A stretch of DNA of 42,015 bases from a virus. Every line of letters starts with the position of its first letter. Position 1 is the first letter of the stretch. The stretch covers positions 1-42,015 of the IMG/VR virus record IMGVR_UViG_3300029914_000061; one strand, given 5' to 3'. The position numbers and the translations under genes were made by a program. Under the pieces are notes generated by a model, which worked only from the letters and a program-made list of their open reading frames with translations, did no database searches and was not told the origin of the DNA. Positions 23,569-31,080 of this stretch are shown here, one piece after another.

Positions 23569-24879
23569 TTGAAAATCCTCGTCATTGATAAATTCGCCGG
23601 CTCCCTCGACTGGACAATGCGATGCATCGCCGACGGCCACCAAGTCAAGTGGTACGTTCCTAACGATGAGAAAGTCGCATTGGTTGGCAAAGGCATCGTG
23701 GAGCGCATCTCCGATCCACGCGAGTGGTATCGTTGGGCCGACATGATTATGTTTACTGACAATACCAAGTGGATGCACGAAGCCGCCTCTTGGCGCGCTG
23801 CCGGCTGGCCGGTTATCTCTGCGGGCATCGCGGGGGCTGATTGGGAACTGAAGCGGGCCGTTGGCATGGACGTGCTCAAAAAGGCCGGCATAAAAGTTGC
23901 CGACAGTAAGCCGTTCACCACCTACGATCCGGCCATTGCCTACGTCAAAAAAGAGATGCGGAGGTTTGTTTCGAAGCCGGACAGCGATGACAACAAAGCC
24001 CTGTCGTATTGCGCCAAGACGCCAGCCGATATGGTTTACATGCTCGAACGGTGGAAACGCAACAAGACGCTGAAGGGCAATTTTATCCTTCAGGAATTTA
24101 CCAGCGGCACCGAGATGGCCGTCGGCGGCTGGTTTGGCCCCGGCGGGTTCAATCGTGGCTGGTGCGAGAATTTCGAGTTTAAAAAGCTTATGAACGGGGA
24201 TCTTGGCGTCGCTACGGGCGAGCAGGGCACTGTCGTTCGGCATGTGGCTAAGTCCTTATTGGCAGACAAAGTTTTGAAGCCAGTCGAAAGTCAACTGGAA
24301 AAAATCAACTACGTGGGGTATATTGACGTTAATTGCATTATTGACGAAGAAGGCACCCCTTGGCCACTAGAATTTACGATGCGCCCGGGCTGGCCGCTTT
24401 TCAATATACAGCAAGCGGTGCACAAGGGAGATCACGCAGAATGGTTGCTGCAACTGTACGAGGGCAAGGACGCTCGGAACTTCGAGCTGGACACGGTGAC
24501 GGTCGGGGTGGTGATGTCGATCCCGGATTACCCTTACAGCCATTTGACGCGGAAGGAAGTGAACGGAGTGCCGCTGTATGGAATGACGCCATCAATCGAG
24601 CCCTCGGTGCATCCGTGCGAGATGATGTTGACCGATGCACCTCACGAGGTGAATGGCAAGATCGTGACGAGGGAATGCCTAGCGTCGGCGGGGGATTATG
24701 TGCTGGTGACGACGGGTACGGGGGATACGATAACGGAGGCTCAAAAAGGAGCCTATCGGGTCTTGAAGAAATTGAGCATGCCCAACTCCCCGATGTATCG
24801 AACCGACATTGGGCAGCGCCTGAAGAAGCAACTGCCGGGGATACAGAGCTTAGGGTACGCCGCGAATTTGAAGTTTTAG
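23569..24879 (+). CDS. PurD-like ATP-grasp enzyme (phosphoribosylamine-glycine ligase family)
   Basis: 436 aa; start TTG at 23569 with AAAAGGATCACGCC upstream. The N-terminus MKILVIDKFAGSLDW is the Rossmann-like start of PurD-type ligases. ATP-grasp elements are visible: FVSKPDSDDNKAL (about 135-147; candidate ATP-binding lysine), FILQEFTSGTEMAVGGWF (about 170-187; PurD has EEFLxGxE), and GYIDVNCIIDEEGTPWPLEF (about 253-272), the metal-binding strand pair, followed by T-M-R-P-G-W-P. PurD joins phosphoribosylamine and glycine in purine synthesis; a phage relative could instead ligate another amine and acid. It sits at the end of the virion block. The substrate is unknown. Confidence 0.72.
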   Translation: MKILVIDKFAGSLDWTMRCIADGHQVKWYVPNDEKVALVGKGIVERISDPREWYRWADMIMFTDNTKWMHEAASWRAAGWPVISAGIAGADWELKRAVGMDVLKKAGIKVADSKPFTTYDPAIAYVKKEMRRFVSKPDSDDNKALSYCAKTPADMVYMLERWKRNKTLKGNFILQEFTSGTEMAVGGWFGPGGFNRGWCENFEFKKLMNGDLGVATGEQGTVVRHVAKSLLADKVLKPVESQLEKINYVGYIDVNCIIDEEGTPWPLEFTMRPGWPLFNIQQAVHKGDHAEWLLQLYEGKDARNFELDTVTVGVVMSIPDYPYSHLTRKEVNGVPLYGMTPSIEPSVHPCEMMLTDAPHEVNGKIVTRECLASAGDYVLVTTGTGDTITEAQKGAYRVLKKLSMPNSPMYRTDIGQRLKKQLPGIQSLGYAANLKF

Positions 24880-24947
24880 AGGCGGATCCTAACAAACTCG
24901 ACAAGGCGGTAGACCTCTCGCTGGACACCGCTCTGGATATTCTGGAA

Positions 24948-25139
24948 ATGGAATATCTGCCCACGTCACACAGCGATTACATGAAGCAGCTAACCCTGAA
25001 GAAGGACACTGCTGTGGCCCTTATAGGCGCAGGGCTGAAGGCCGACGAGAACCGCTTCCGTCGCAAACAGCAGGACGTGATCGCACGGCTCTTTGAAGCT
25101 GTGCAGCGGGACAATAAACTCATTACCATTGACCAATAA
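24948..25139 (+). CDS. Small helical protein at the end of the rightward unit, start unresolved
   Basis: The reading frame is protein-like from about 24855 (EFEVLEADPNKLDKAVDLSL) to the stop at 25139, all helical and charged (KKDTAVALIGAGLKADENRF). In that frame no ATG, GTG or TTG lies between 24677 and 24948, so I give the ATG at 24948 (63 aa, weak ribosome site). Translation may begin upstream within the PurD-like gene (ATG 24675) or by a shift at its end. A helical protein of this kind might be a terminase small subunit, which is otherwise not identified; this is a guess. A strong terminator follows immediately. Confidence 0.5.
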   Translation: MEYLPTSHSDYMKQLTLKKDTAVALIGAGLKADENRFRRKQQDVIARLFEAVQRDNKLITIDQ

Positions 25140-25171
25140 AAATCCCCGGGAACTTTCGCGCCCGGGGATTT
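25140..25171. terminator. Bidirectional terminator between convergent units
   Basis: AAATCCCCGGG (25140-25150) and CCCGGGGATTT (25161-25171) form a perfect 11-bp stem with a 10-base loop. An A-tract on the left (CAATAAAAAT) gives a T-run for leftward transcripts, and ATTTCGTTCT gives a weaker one for rightward transcripts. It starts one base after the last rightward stop and lies 25 bp beyond the last leftward stop, so it ends both units. Confidence 0.92.
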
Positions 25172-25195
25172 CGTTCTGCTTAAATGAAGCAGATA

Positions 25196-25894
25196 TCACG
25201 TACCAAGAGCAATCAAGGGGATTGCCAAGGCGGTATTGAGTGCGAAGCCTGCCGAGGGGAAAGCTGCCGGCAGGGCCGCGTAAGTGAACGTGGCAGTCAC
25301 ACCCGAAGTTTCTTCCGCCGAAGTAGCGTAGAAGTTCGACAACGAAGCGGAACCAACGTTGGCATTGAGCGCAGGCGTATAACTCGCGGCAACCGCACCG
25401 ACGGTAGGCATGGTCGATGAAGCTGAAAACGTGGAAGCCGCCCAATACCAGCCGGGAGCCAGATTGAGTGCCGTCGCATAGGTTGCGGTAATAGCTGTGG
25501 TGGAGGCCGTAGCCGCCAGAGCGCCGCTATCAGAGCCAGTAACCAAGACGCCGGGAGCGCCGTTCACGTCGGTATAGAGACCAACGTGCGCCGCGCCGCC
25601 TGTTTGGCCCGTGCCGCTGTAGAACGAGATCGTTTTGATCGCGGCATTGCCGGGGATGTAAACAGGATAGGCATAGATCGTGGAAGCGGTGGTCAGCAAA
25701 GTGCCGGGCGTAGCGCCGGGAGGCAAACCATAGAAGCGGCTGGCCGCGAACGGCGTAGCTTGGCCCGTGCTTTCGGGATTGGCCACAGCAGCGAGATTGG
25801 CATTAAACTGGTTGATGACGTTGTTGAATTCGTTCAACACATCAAAGCCGGGGATTGGCGTCGTGTATACGGGTACGGGGGTATAAACCAACAT
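25196..25894 (-). CDS. Beta-rich virion- or lectin-like protein at end of leftward unit
   Basis: 232 aa from ATG at 25894 behind AAAGGAAATAATC. A short N-terminal helical part (FDVLNEFNNVINQFNANLAA) is followed by a sandwich-like domain rich in T, A, S and G (IPGNAAIKTISFYSGTGQTG; HVGLYTDVNGAPGVLVTG; LNLAPGWYWAASTF). This pattern recalls carbohydrate-binding or fibre-tip domains of phage virions. It is the only such protein encoded in the leftward, replication-type unit, just downstream of the primase. A fibre accessory or receptor-binding role is likely but unproven. Confidence 0.6.
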   Translation of the reverse strand: MLVYTPVPVYTTPIPGFDVLNEFNNVINQFNANLAAVANPESTGQATPFAASRFYGLPPGATPGTLLTTASTIYAYPVYIPGNAAIKTISFYSGTGQTGGAAHVGLYTDVNGAPGVLVTGSDSGALAATASTTAITATYATALNLAPGWYWAASTFSASSTMPTVGAVAASYTPALNANVGSASLSNFYATSAEETSGVTATFTYAALPAAFPSAGFALNTALAIPLIALGT

Positions 25895-25943
25895 GATTAT
25901 TTCCTTTGGTTAGGGTGGCCTTGCAAGATGCACCTTCAGCACT

Positions 25944-28787
25944 TTACACGGCTTTGGCATGCAAGGGAAGCACCTCTTTTAGGAAGACGTCGCCCACTTG
26001 CGGGTGGCTCATATCGACCTCCCAACAAGGCACTTTGCCGCCCGGAACATCCAAGCCGGCATTAAGCGAGGTGCGGCGCGCGCGATCGAGCAAGATCTGT
26101 TGTGCCTCCAATTCGTTAACAACCATTTGATAGGGTTGCCCCAATTCGTTAAGTTTGTTGCGGATCCAGTTGGTGGACACATAAAGGCGCTTTCCGGCGA
26201 TTTCATATCGCATGTGTGTCTCGCGGGTAGGCCGCTGGCAGACAATGGTTTGCTGGCGCGGGTGGAAGGGCTTATCAACGATCAAGCAATCGCTGATATA
26301 GCTCTCATAGATGATTTCGAGCAACGACTGGACAGGCTCGAAGCGGGTAACGCCCTTGGCCAACTGCATGACCTCTTTAAGCGCCCACTCGATGATCCGC
26401 TCGACCGAGAATTCCATCAGGCCCATGTGCTTGCAGATCATGCCGGCCACGGCCACGGAAGCCACGAGGCGGATCACGTAACGGTGGGAGGTTTGGGCAC
26501 TCGTAACGGAGGTGTAATGCTCGATCAGGCGCTTAATCTGTGTGCGACAGTAATCAATCACGCCCGGCTGCAGCAGATAAGAAATATAGGCACGGCCCGC
26601 ATAGCCCCGGTTCATAATCAAGCTGTCGCCAAGATCACCGTCGATCGCAAACACGACGTCCTTGGGAACCTTCATCTCGACTTCAAACACGCGGTTGGAT
26701 AAGGGATCATCGCCCGCGCGCTGGCAGCAGTTGATCGCATCAACCAGCGACTTATTGGATGCCGAGATCAGGATGTTTTTCCACGTCAAGTCGATCGGGT
26801 TTACGGAGCCATCAACGCGGCCACGGTGTTTGTCGCGCCCGCCGGTATAGCTTTCCACGAATTCAGCGATCAGTTCAGGGTGCCGGCTGCGCAACTCGTC
26901 AAAATTTACCGGAATGTTATTCAGTACGCCGATGGTACGGAATTTAGCGACTTGGGTATCCGACGACAGCAGCCGGATTGCATCGAGCTCTCCCCAAACG
27001 CTGGCAATGGCCGTCAGCGCGGTTGACTTACCCTTACCGCCTTCGGGGCTGACAAGAGAAAGAATGGCACCACCTTCGCCGGGAGGCGTGACAAGGGCGA
27101 TCAGCGGAGAGGCAAAGGAGGCCAAAAGCGCGAAACTCTGGGCTTCGCAGCCATCGACAAACAGGCGATTGGCCACCGCGCTCCACTTGGTCAAACTGCC
27201 CATGCGGCTGGGTTGTAGCTTTTTGCCGCGCAGGGTGCACTCATTGTTGCCCGCTGCCGACTCCTTGCTGCCGTCGGACTTATAAACAGTGCCCGCTAAA
27301 TAAAATGCCGAGAAGTCGTCTTTCCAGCCAAACTGGTCATATCGCATGGCTCGATCCTTTCCTACGAGTTGGGTATATGCCGCACCAACATACCTTAAAA
27401 ATAATTTGCGCGTTTCTGGGTCAAGCATGACCGCACCGTGTTCAGCAAGTTCGCCCCACGAGCCCATGCTTGTCAGTGTCTTTGCGCTAAGCTCGAACTC
27501 AACCCATCCAGCGAATGGCTCCCATTGGCGGAAGAAAAGGCCCTGCTTGCGCTCTGTCTCTCCATCGCGCACTTCCGAGAGGTAAATGGGATGGTTGGTA
27601 AAAGGCTTGTGGTAAGACTTTTCCGTGCCCTTTTCGTCTTTGTATTTTATCTCGATAGTAATTTGGTATTTAGCATTCATCCCATAGCCGGGCGGCAGAG
27701 GCGGAAATGTCTCGCCTGCACCGGCGGCCACTGTTGCTGCTGCTTCCTTTTGGACGCGCCCCAACACGATAGGGCTGGTAACCGCAAACGGGCAGCCCGC
27801 ACAGCCGGAAGGATTTAGGGACTTAAATCGTTCGCAGGTTGTAGGCCCGCTCGCTGCTTTAGCCTGACTAAACTTCCGATCAGTTTCGTCGGGTGTATAG
27901 GAAGGGTACCCTGAAGACCACTCGTGAGCACATGAATGCCCGTCTGCGCAGTGGGCGAGCACTCCCAGCCCTGCATACCATAAAGGCTCTGAGATATTCC
28001 CCCGCGCGTCCCTAAAACCGCGTAGCTGTGCGCATTGAGAAACAGCGACATTTGCATTGGATGGCTCCGCGTTTGTGTAAATCGCACTGGCGGCTTTGCC
28101 TATGTCCCCGAATTCTGAGAAGGAGGGAATTTCTGCTGCCGCAGAAGTTCCGATAAAACTGCTTTCTGTTCCGGCGACATTCTCATTTGCACTTGCGCCG
28201 GAGAAAGCATGGGTGTCGGGCATGAGTTCAAGGCACTCAACAGGGCGGGGATTGTTTTGTATTTTATAGTTGTACGTTCCCGGAGCCCGAAGGATAGAAC
28301 TGACATCCGAAGTTCTGCTGCTGTCAGCGTCAAGTCCGTTAGTTGCAGCGAGAACTTTGAAAGCCTTTGCCTTGGCTGTCCATTCGGACGCTGCAAAGCA
28401 TCTATCATTCCGCCAATAGCAGTGAACACCCCCACCGGAATATACGATCGTGGGGTAAGGCAGTTGTACCTTGTCGCAAAACACATCAACCGCTGCGCAC
28501 GCAGCGTCAGCATTCGGATACGGCTTTCCTTCTCCCGCGTCGATGTCCAGCCAAAAGCTTTGAACAAACTGCGCATTTTCCTGCCTCCTGTTGCCCGGCT
28601 CTTTATACGTCGCACACGCAAAATAGGCATCCCACCCCAACGCATCAATGCGTTGCAGGACTTCCGCCATATTTTCAACCGACTGTGTAAAGCCTTGCTG
28701 AGGGCGCTCGCCCTTTTTCAGCGCAACCCAACACTTATACCCGTCGCTTGGAAGAACGTGCCTTAGAAACTCTACCAGAGACACCAT
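25944..28787 (-). CDS. Primase-helicase fusion (AEP-type primase, PriCT-like zinc region, DUF927-like ATPase)
   Basis: 947 aa from ATG at 28787 (start MVSLVEFLRHVLPSDGY; the frame is open further but shadows the neighbour). Primase part: WLDID with the DxD pair (81, 83), then SGGGVHCYW (117-125) and RTSDVSSILRAPG (159-170), the three motifs of archaeo-eukaryotic-type primases. Residues 318-332 hold C-x10-C-x2-C ahead of TSPIVLG, as in PriCT-type phage primases. The C-terminal half is a DUF927-like helicase with Walker A PEGGKGKST (581-589) and Walker B-like IPVNFDE (625-631). It would unwind and prime DNA at the phage fork. It overlaps the upstream HTH-like gene by 53 bp. Confidence 0.85.
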   Translation of the reverse strand: MVSLVEFLRHVLPSDGYKCWVALKKGERPQQGFTQSVENMAEVLQRIDALGWDAYFACATYKEPGNRRQENAQFVQSFWLDIDAGEGKPYPNADAACAAVDVFCDKVQLPYPTIVYSGGGVHCYWRNDRCFAASEWTAKAKAFKVLAATNGLDADSSRTSDVSSILRAPGTYNYKIQNNPRPVECLELMPDTHAFSGASANENVAGTESSFIGTSAAAEIPSFSEFGDIGKAASAIYTNAEPSNANVAVSQCAQLRGFRDARGNISEPLWYAGLGVLAHCADGHSCAHEWSSGYPSYTPDETDRKFSQAKAASGPTTCERFKSLNPSGCAGCPFAVTSPIVLGRVQKEAAATVAAGAGETFPPLPPGYGMNAKYQITIEIKYKDEKGTEKSYHKPFTNHPIYLSEVRDGETERKQGLFFRQWEPFAGWVEFELSAKTLTSMGSWGELAEHGAVMLDPETRKLFLRYVGAAYTQLVGKDRAMRYDQFGWKDDFSAFYLAGTVYKSDGSKESAAGNNECTLRGKKLQPSRMGSLTKWSAVANRLFVDGCEAQSFALLASFASPLIALVTPPGEGGAILSLVSPEGGKGKSTALTAIASVWGELDAIRLLSSDTQVAKFRTIGVLNNIPVNFDELRSRHPELIAEFVESYTGGRDKHRGRVDGSVNPIDLTWKNILISASNKSLVDAINCCQRAGDDPLSNRVFEVEMKVPKDVVFAIDGDLGDSLIMNRGYAGRAYISYLLQPGVIDYCRTQIKRLIEHYTSVTSAQTSHRYVIRLVASVAVAGMICKHMGLMEFSVERIIEWALKEVMQLAKGVTRFEPVQSLLEIIYESYISDCLIVDKPFHPRQQTIVCQRPTRETHMRYEIAGKRLYVSTNWIRNKLNELGQPYQMVVNELEAQQILLDRARRTSLNAGLDVPGGKVPCWEVDMSHPQVGDVFLKEVLPLHAKAV

Positions 28788-29043
28788 CGAGAACCTGCTG
28801 CAAATAGTTTTTACGTTCGTACTGAGTAATGGAGATCGGGACGGGGAAGTTCTTCCCGGCTTTGATCGCCTTTTCCAGCAGGTCAAGCTTCGTGATGATC
28901 TGAGAGTGGCGGCATTCATGGGGGGTTACCCCATGAAGCCACGTCTCCATGGTACGACGCTGGATGCCAAACCAGTGTCCCATATCAGCGATCGAAAGCT
29001 CGGCCTTACCCTTGGCTGAGATTAAACGGTCGTTGATGTCCAT
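28735..29043 (-). CDS. 102-aa HTH-like protein before primase
   Basis: ATG at 29043 overlaps the stop of the SSB-like gene. The segment ELSIADMGHWFGIQRRTMET then WLHG resembles a helix-turn-helix (A-D-M-x-x-W-F-G-x-x-x-x-T-x-x-x-W), followed by basic helical sequence and a strongly basic C-terminus (VSKARSSKRRV). It probably binds DNA and, from its place between SSB-like and primase-helicase genes, could be a replication loader or initiator as well as a regulator. Function not settled. Confidence 0.6.
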   Translation of the reverse strand: MDINDRLISAKGKAELSIADMGHWFGIQRRTMETWLHGVTPHECRHSQIITKLDLLEKAIKAGKNFPVPISITQYERKNYLQQVLDGVSGRVSKARSSKRRV

Positions 29044-30305
29044 TATCTCACCATTGCACTTCCCAAAATGGCATCAAGCGCGCCATCCGTGGGCTGAGGT
29101 TGCAGAGGAACCGATGCCGCCGCAGTCTGCGCGCCGGGAACATCGCGGGTCGCAGCTTGCAGGAACTGAGGGATCGGCGGAAGTTCGAAGGCCGGTGCCG
29201 GCGCAGGAGCGGGGGCCACGGGCTGTTGTGGCGTCGTAAACTGCGGAGCAGGACGTTCGAAAGCTGGTGCCGCAGGAGCATACTGCGGAACAGGCTGCGC
29301 AGGTTGGAAAGCCGCTTGTTGTTCGGCGGCGATCTGCGCCTTGGTGCGCCGCGTGCGCTTTGCTGGCGCTGCAGCTTCCTGTGTCGCCTCGGGAGCTTGC
29401 ATGGGATTGTATGCAGGAGCCAGAGGCTGTTGTGCAGCGAATTGAGGCGGCTGCGGGGCAACGGGGTATGCCGGAGCGGTAAACTGCGGTTGCGGCGGCA
29501 AAGAAGGAGCCACCTGAGCAGCAGGCTGCATGATAGGCGCAGTTGCAGGGGGGACAGCCATCGGAGCGCCTTGGGCGATCAACGGCTGGTTAGGATCCCT
29601 AACCTTGTCCTTCTTGCCGACAGCTTCCTCGACTTCTTCGCCATTCAGCACTTCCAGCACAGCAGCTTTCTGTTCTGGCGTGATGTAGCTAACGGGGGCG
29701 AAGATCAGCTTAGGATACGAGGTATTGGCATCGAAGGTCAGCTTCAACACGATGGACGGCAGCGGAGCCCCACGAAGACTGTCAATGACACCCTTCAGGT
29801 TTTCCATGCTCGCAGCCGGCACGCGCAACTCATAAACCGCACCGTTCGCGTTGTTGGCCAGAACAACGGCCAGCTTTTTGCTGTCCGAGCAAGCCTTTAC
29901 TTTAGTGCCCGAGGGCGTAACCTTTGATCCCCACGCAGCATGCGGGCAGCCCGAGCAGGTCGCGCACTGCGGAGTTGTAGAGCGTTCAGACGGTCCAACA
30001 CCGTTATCCGAGAAACAAGTCGGTGCGGGCGGTTCAGGATCCGCAGGATCGAAGGCCTTTGCATAATAAAGCTTCGACACATAATCGTTCGCTCCGACCA
30101 CGATGATGTCAAGGTCAAGCGCGGGAACGACATATTCCTGCCCTTGTTCATCAAGCAGCCGGAAACGGTTCTGCTTGATGGAAATGCGCGGATGCGATTG
30201 GCCGACATTAATGCCGCCGATGGCGCTGGCACCGATATTGGCAAGACCGCCGAAGTCCATCAGATGGGCAGGAAGCTGCGGCGCGGTTGGTACTGGCATA
30301 TTCAT
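29043..30305 (-). CDS. Putative single-stranded DNA-binding / replication accessory protein
   Basis: 420 aa from ATG at 30305. N-terminal domain (about 1-225): beta-rich with a cysteine set C97, C114, C117, C120, C139 (PQCATCSGCPHAAWGS) that would bind zinc; the combination C-x2-C-x2-C-P-x4-W-G-S is recurrent in phage replication-region proteins thought to bind ssDNA. The second half (about 245-400) is a Pro/Ala/Gln-rich flexible tail (PQFTAPAYPVAPQPPQFAAQ). An SSB or recombination mediator fits position and architecture, but the classic acidic tip is missing. Confidence 0.55.
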   Translation of the reverse strand: MNMPVPTAPQLPAHLMDFGGLANIGASAIGGINVGQSHPRISIKQNRFRLLDEQGQEYVVPALDLDIIVVGANDYVSKLYYAKAFDPADPEPPAPTCFSDNGVGPSERSTTPQCATCSGCPHAAWGSKVTPSGTKVKACSDSKKLAVVLANNANGAVYELRVPAASMENLKGVIDSLRGAPLPSIVLKLTFDANTSYPKLIFAPVSYITPEQKAAVLEVLNGEEVEEAVGKKDKVRDPNQPLIAQGAPMAVPPATAPIMQPAAQVAPSLPPQPQFTAPAYPVAPQPPQFAAQQPLAPAYNPMQAPEATQEAAAPAKRTRRTKAQIAAEQQAAFQPAQPVPQYAPAAPAFERPAPQFTTPQQPVAPAPAPAPAFELPPIPQFLQAATRDVPGAQTAAASVPLQPQPTDGALDAILGSAMVR

Positions 30306-30306
30306 A

Positions 30307-30792
30307 TTAAGATCCCCTTACGTTGACGTTGACGATTTCAGTTAGCGATACGCCCGGCACCTGCTGGTTCGTATCTTCTTGGTATTTCAGGATGCCCTTT
30401 TTGCCCGGCCTGAAGTCGGCCAGATCCCACAACGATAGCTTGCTTATGAGATTAAGTACACCTTCCGCCTCAGCTTCACGGTTGGTTACGCGTCCGCCCA
30501 TCACAGATACTGCATCTATGATGCTCAGGGCTGCGGGACGCAATATGTAGTTCCTGAACTCGATAGGGTCCTCTTGTTTAATAGAGGTTAACCGAGACTG
30601 GTAAGCCGTGCCAAAAGAAGTTTTGTAGTTAACAACGCCCTCTTGGTTCATCTTGGCCAGAAGCCAAGCTTCGATCGCTTTCAGGCTCGCTTGGTGCGGC
30701 CCGAGCTCCTGCGCGTGCCGCTGCGAGATTACAGCGATCTCAGCCGTTAATTCCCTGTGGCGCTTGACCACATCTTCGACTGTGTATGCCAT
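30307..30792 (-). CDS. 161-aa conserved-looking replication-region protein
   Basis: ATG at 30792 behind CAGGAGGGTTAAATTA, a very good ribosome site (the frame is open eight codons further). The N-terminal 65 residues are a helical, coiled-coil-like region (VVKRHRELTAEIAVISQRHA), followed by GVVNYKTSFGTAYQSRLTSI, a pattern I associate with unassigned phage replication proteins. No catalytic motif. It lies between the SSB-like gene and a 95-aa gene, with ATG/stop overlap. Confidence 0.65.
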   Translation of the reverse strand: MAYTVEDVVKRHRELTAEIAVISQRHAQELGPHQASLKAIEAWLLAKMNQEGVVNYKTSFGTAYQSRLTSIKQEDPIEFRNYILRPAALSIIDAVSVMGGRVTNREAEAEGVLNLISKLSLWDLADFRPGKKGILKYQEDTNQQVPGVSLTEIVNVNVRGS

Positions 30793-31079
30793 TAATTTAA
30801 CCCTCCTGTGGGCCAATGCGTTATGCGGGCCATGTCTTTATACGCCTTCAAAGTGGTGATCAGCCCCTGCTTCACCATTTCGCCTACGACTTCACCTTTA
30901 TCAATGTTTCCGCCGCAAGAGAGAAACACCTGAGCAACCACCGAGATTGCAAGAGACATGGAATGGGTAAAACCCTCGGGCTTACCTTTGCCCTGCTCGG
31001 CCAGAACTTTGACAATGTTCACTATGTAATCGTTTAGTTTTTCATCGGCAACGCAAAGTGCAGTTTTGAATTCGGACAT
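30792..31079 (-). CDS. 95-aa hypothetical protein
   Basis: ATG at 31079 directly follows the helicase stop (31081), and the 3' end overlaps the next gene's start. The product (MSEFKTALCVADEKLNDYIV...) is mostly helical with one cysteine-glycine turn (FLSCGGNIDKGE). Nothing identifies a function. The N-terminal codons contain ACGCAAAGTGCA on the plus strand, close to the operator motif, but within coding sequence this may be chance. Confidence 0.65.
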   Translation of the reverse strand: MSEFKTALCVADEKLNDYIVNIVKVLAEQGKGKPEGFTHSMSLAISVVAQVFLSCGGNIDKGEVVGEMVKQGLITTLKAYKDMARITHWPTGGLN

Positions 31080-31080
31080 A

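Noticed and set aside
24360-24947. A long frame giving a 259-residue protein ending at 25139.
   Set aside because: Its first two thirds are the -1 shadow of the PurD-like gene with Gly/Arg/Asp-rich nonsense composition; only the last part looks real.
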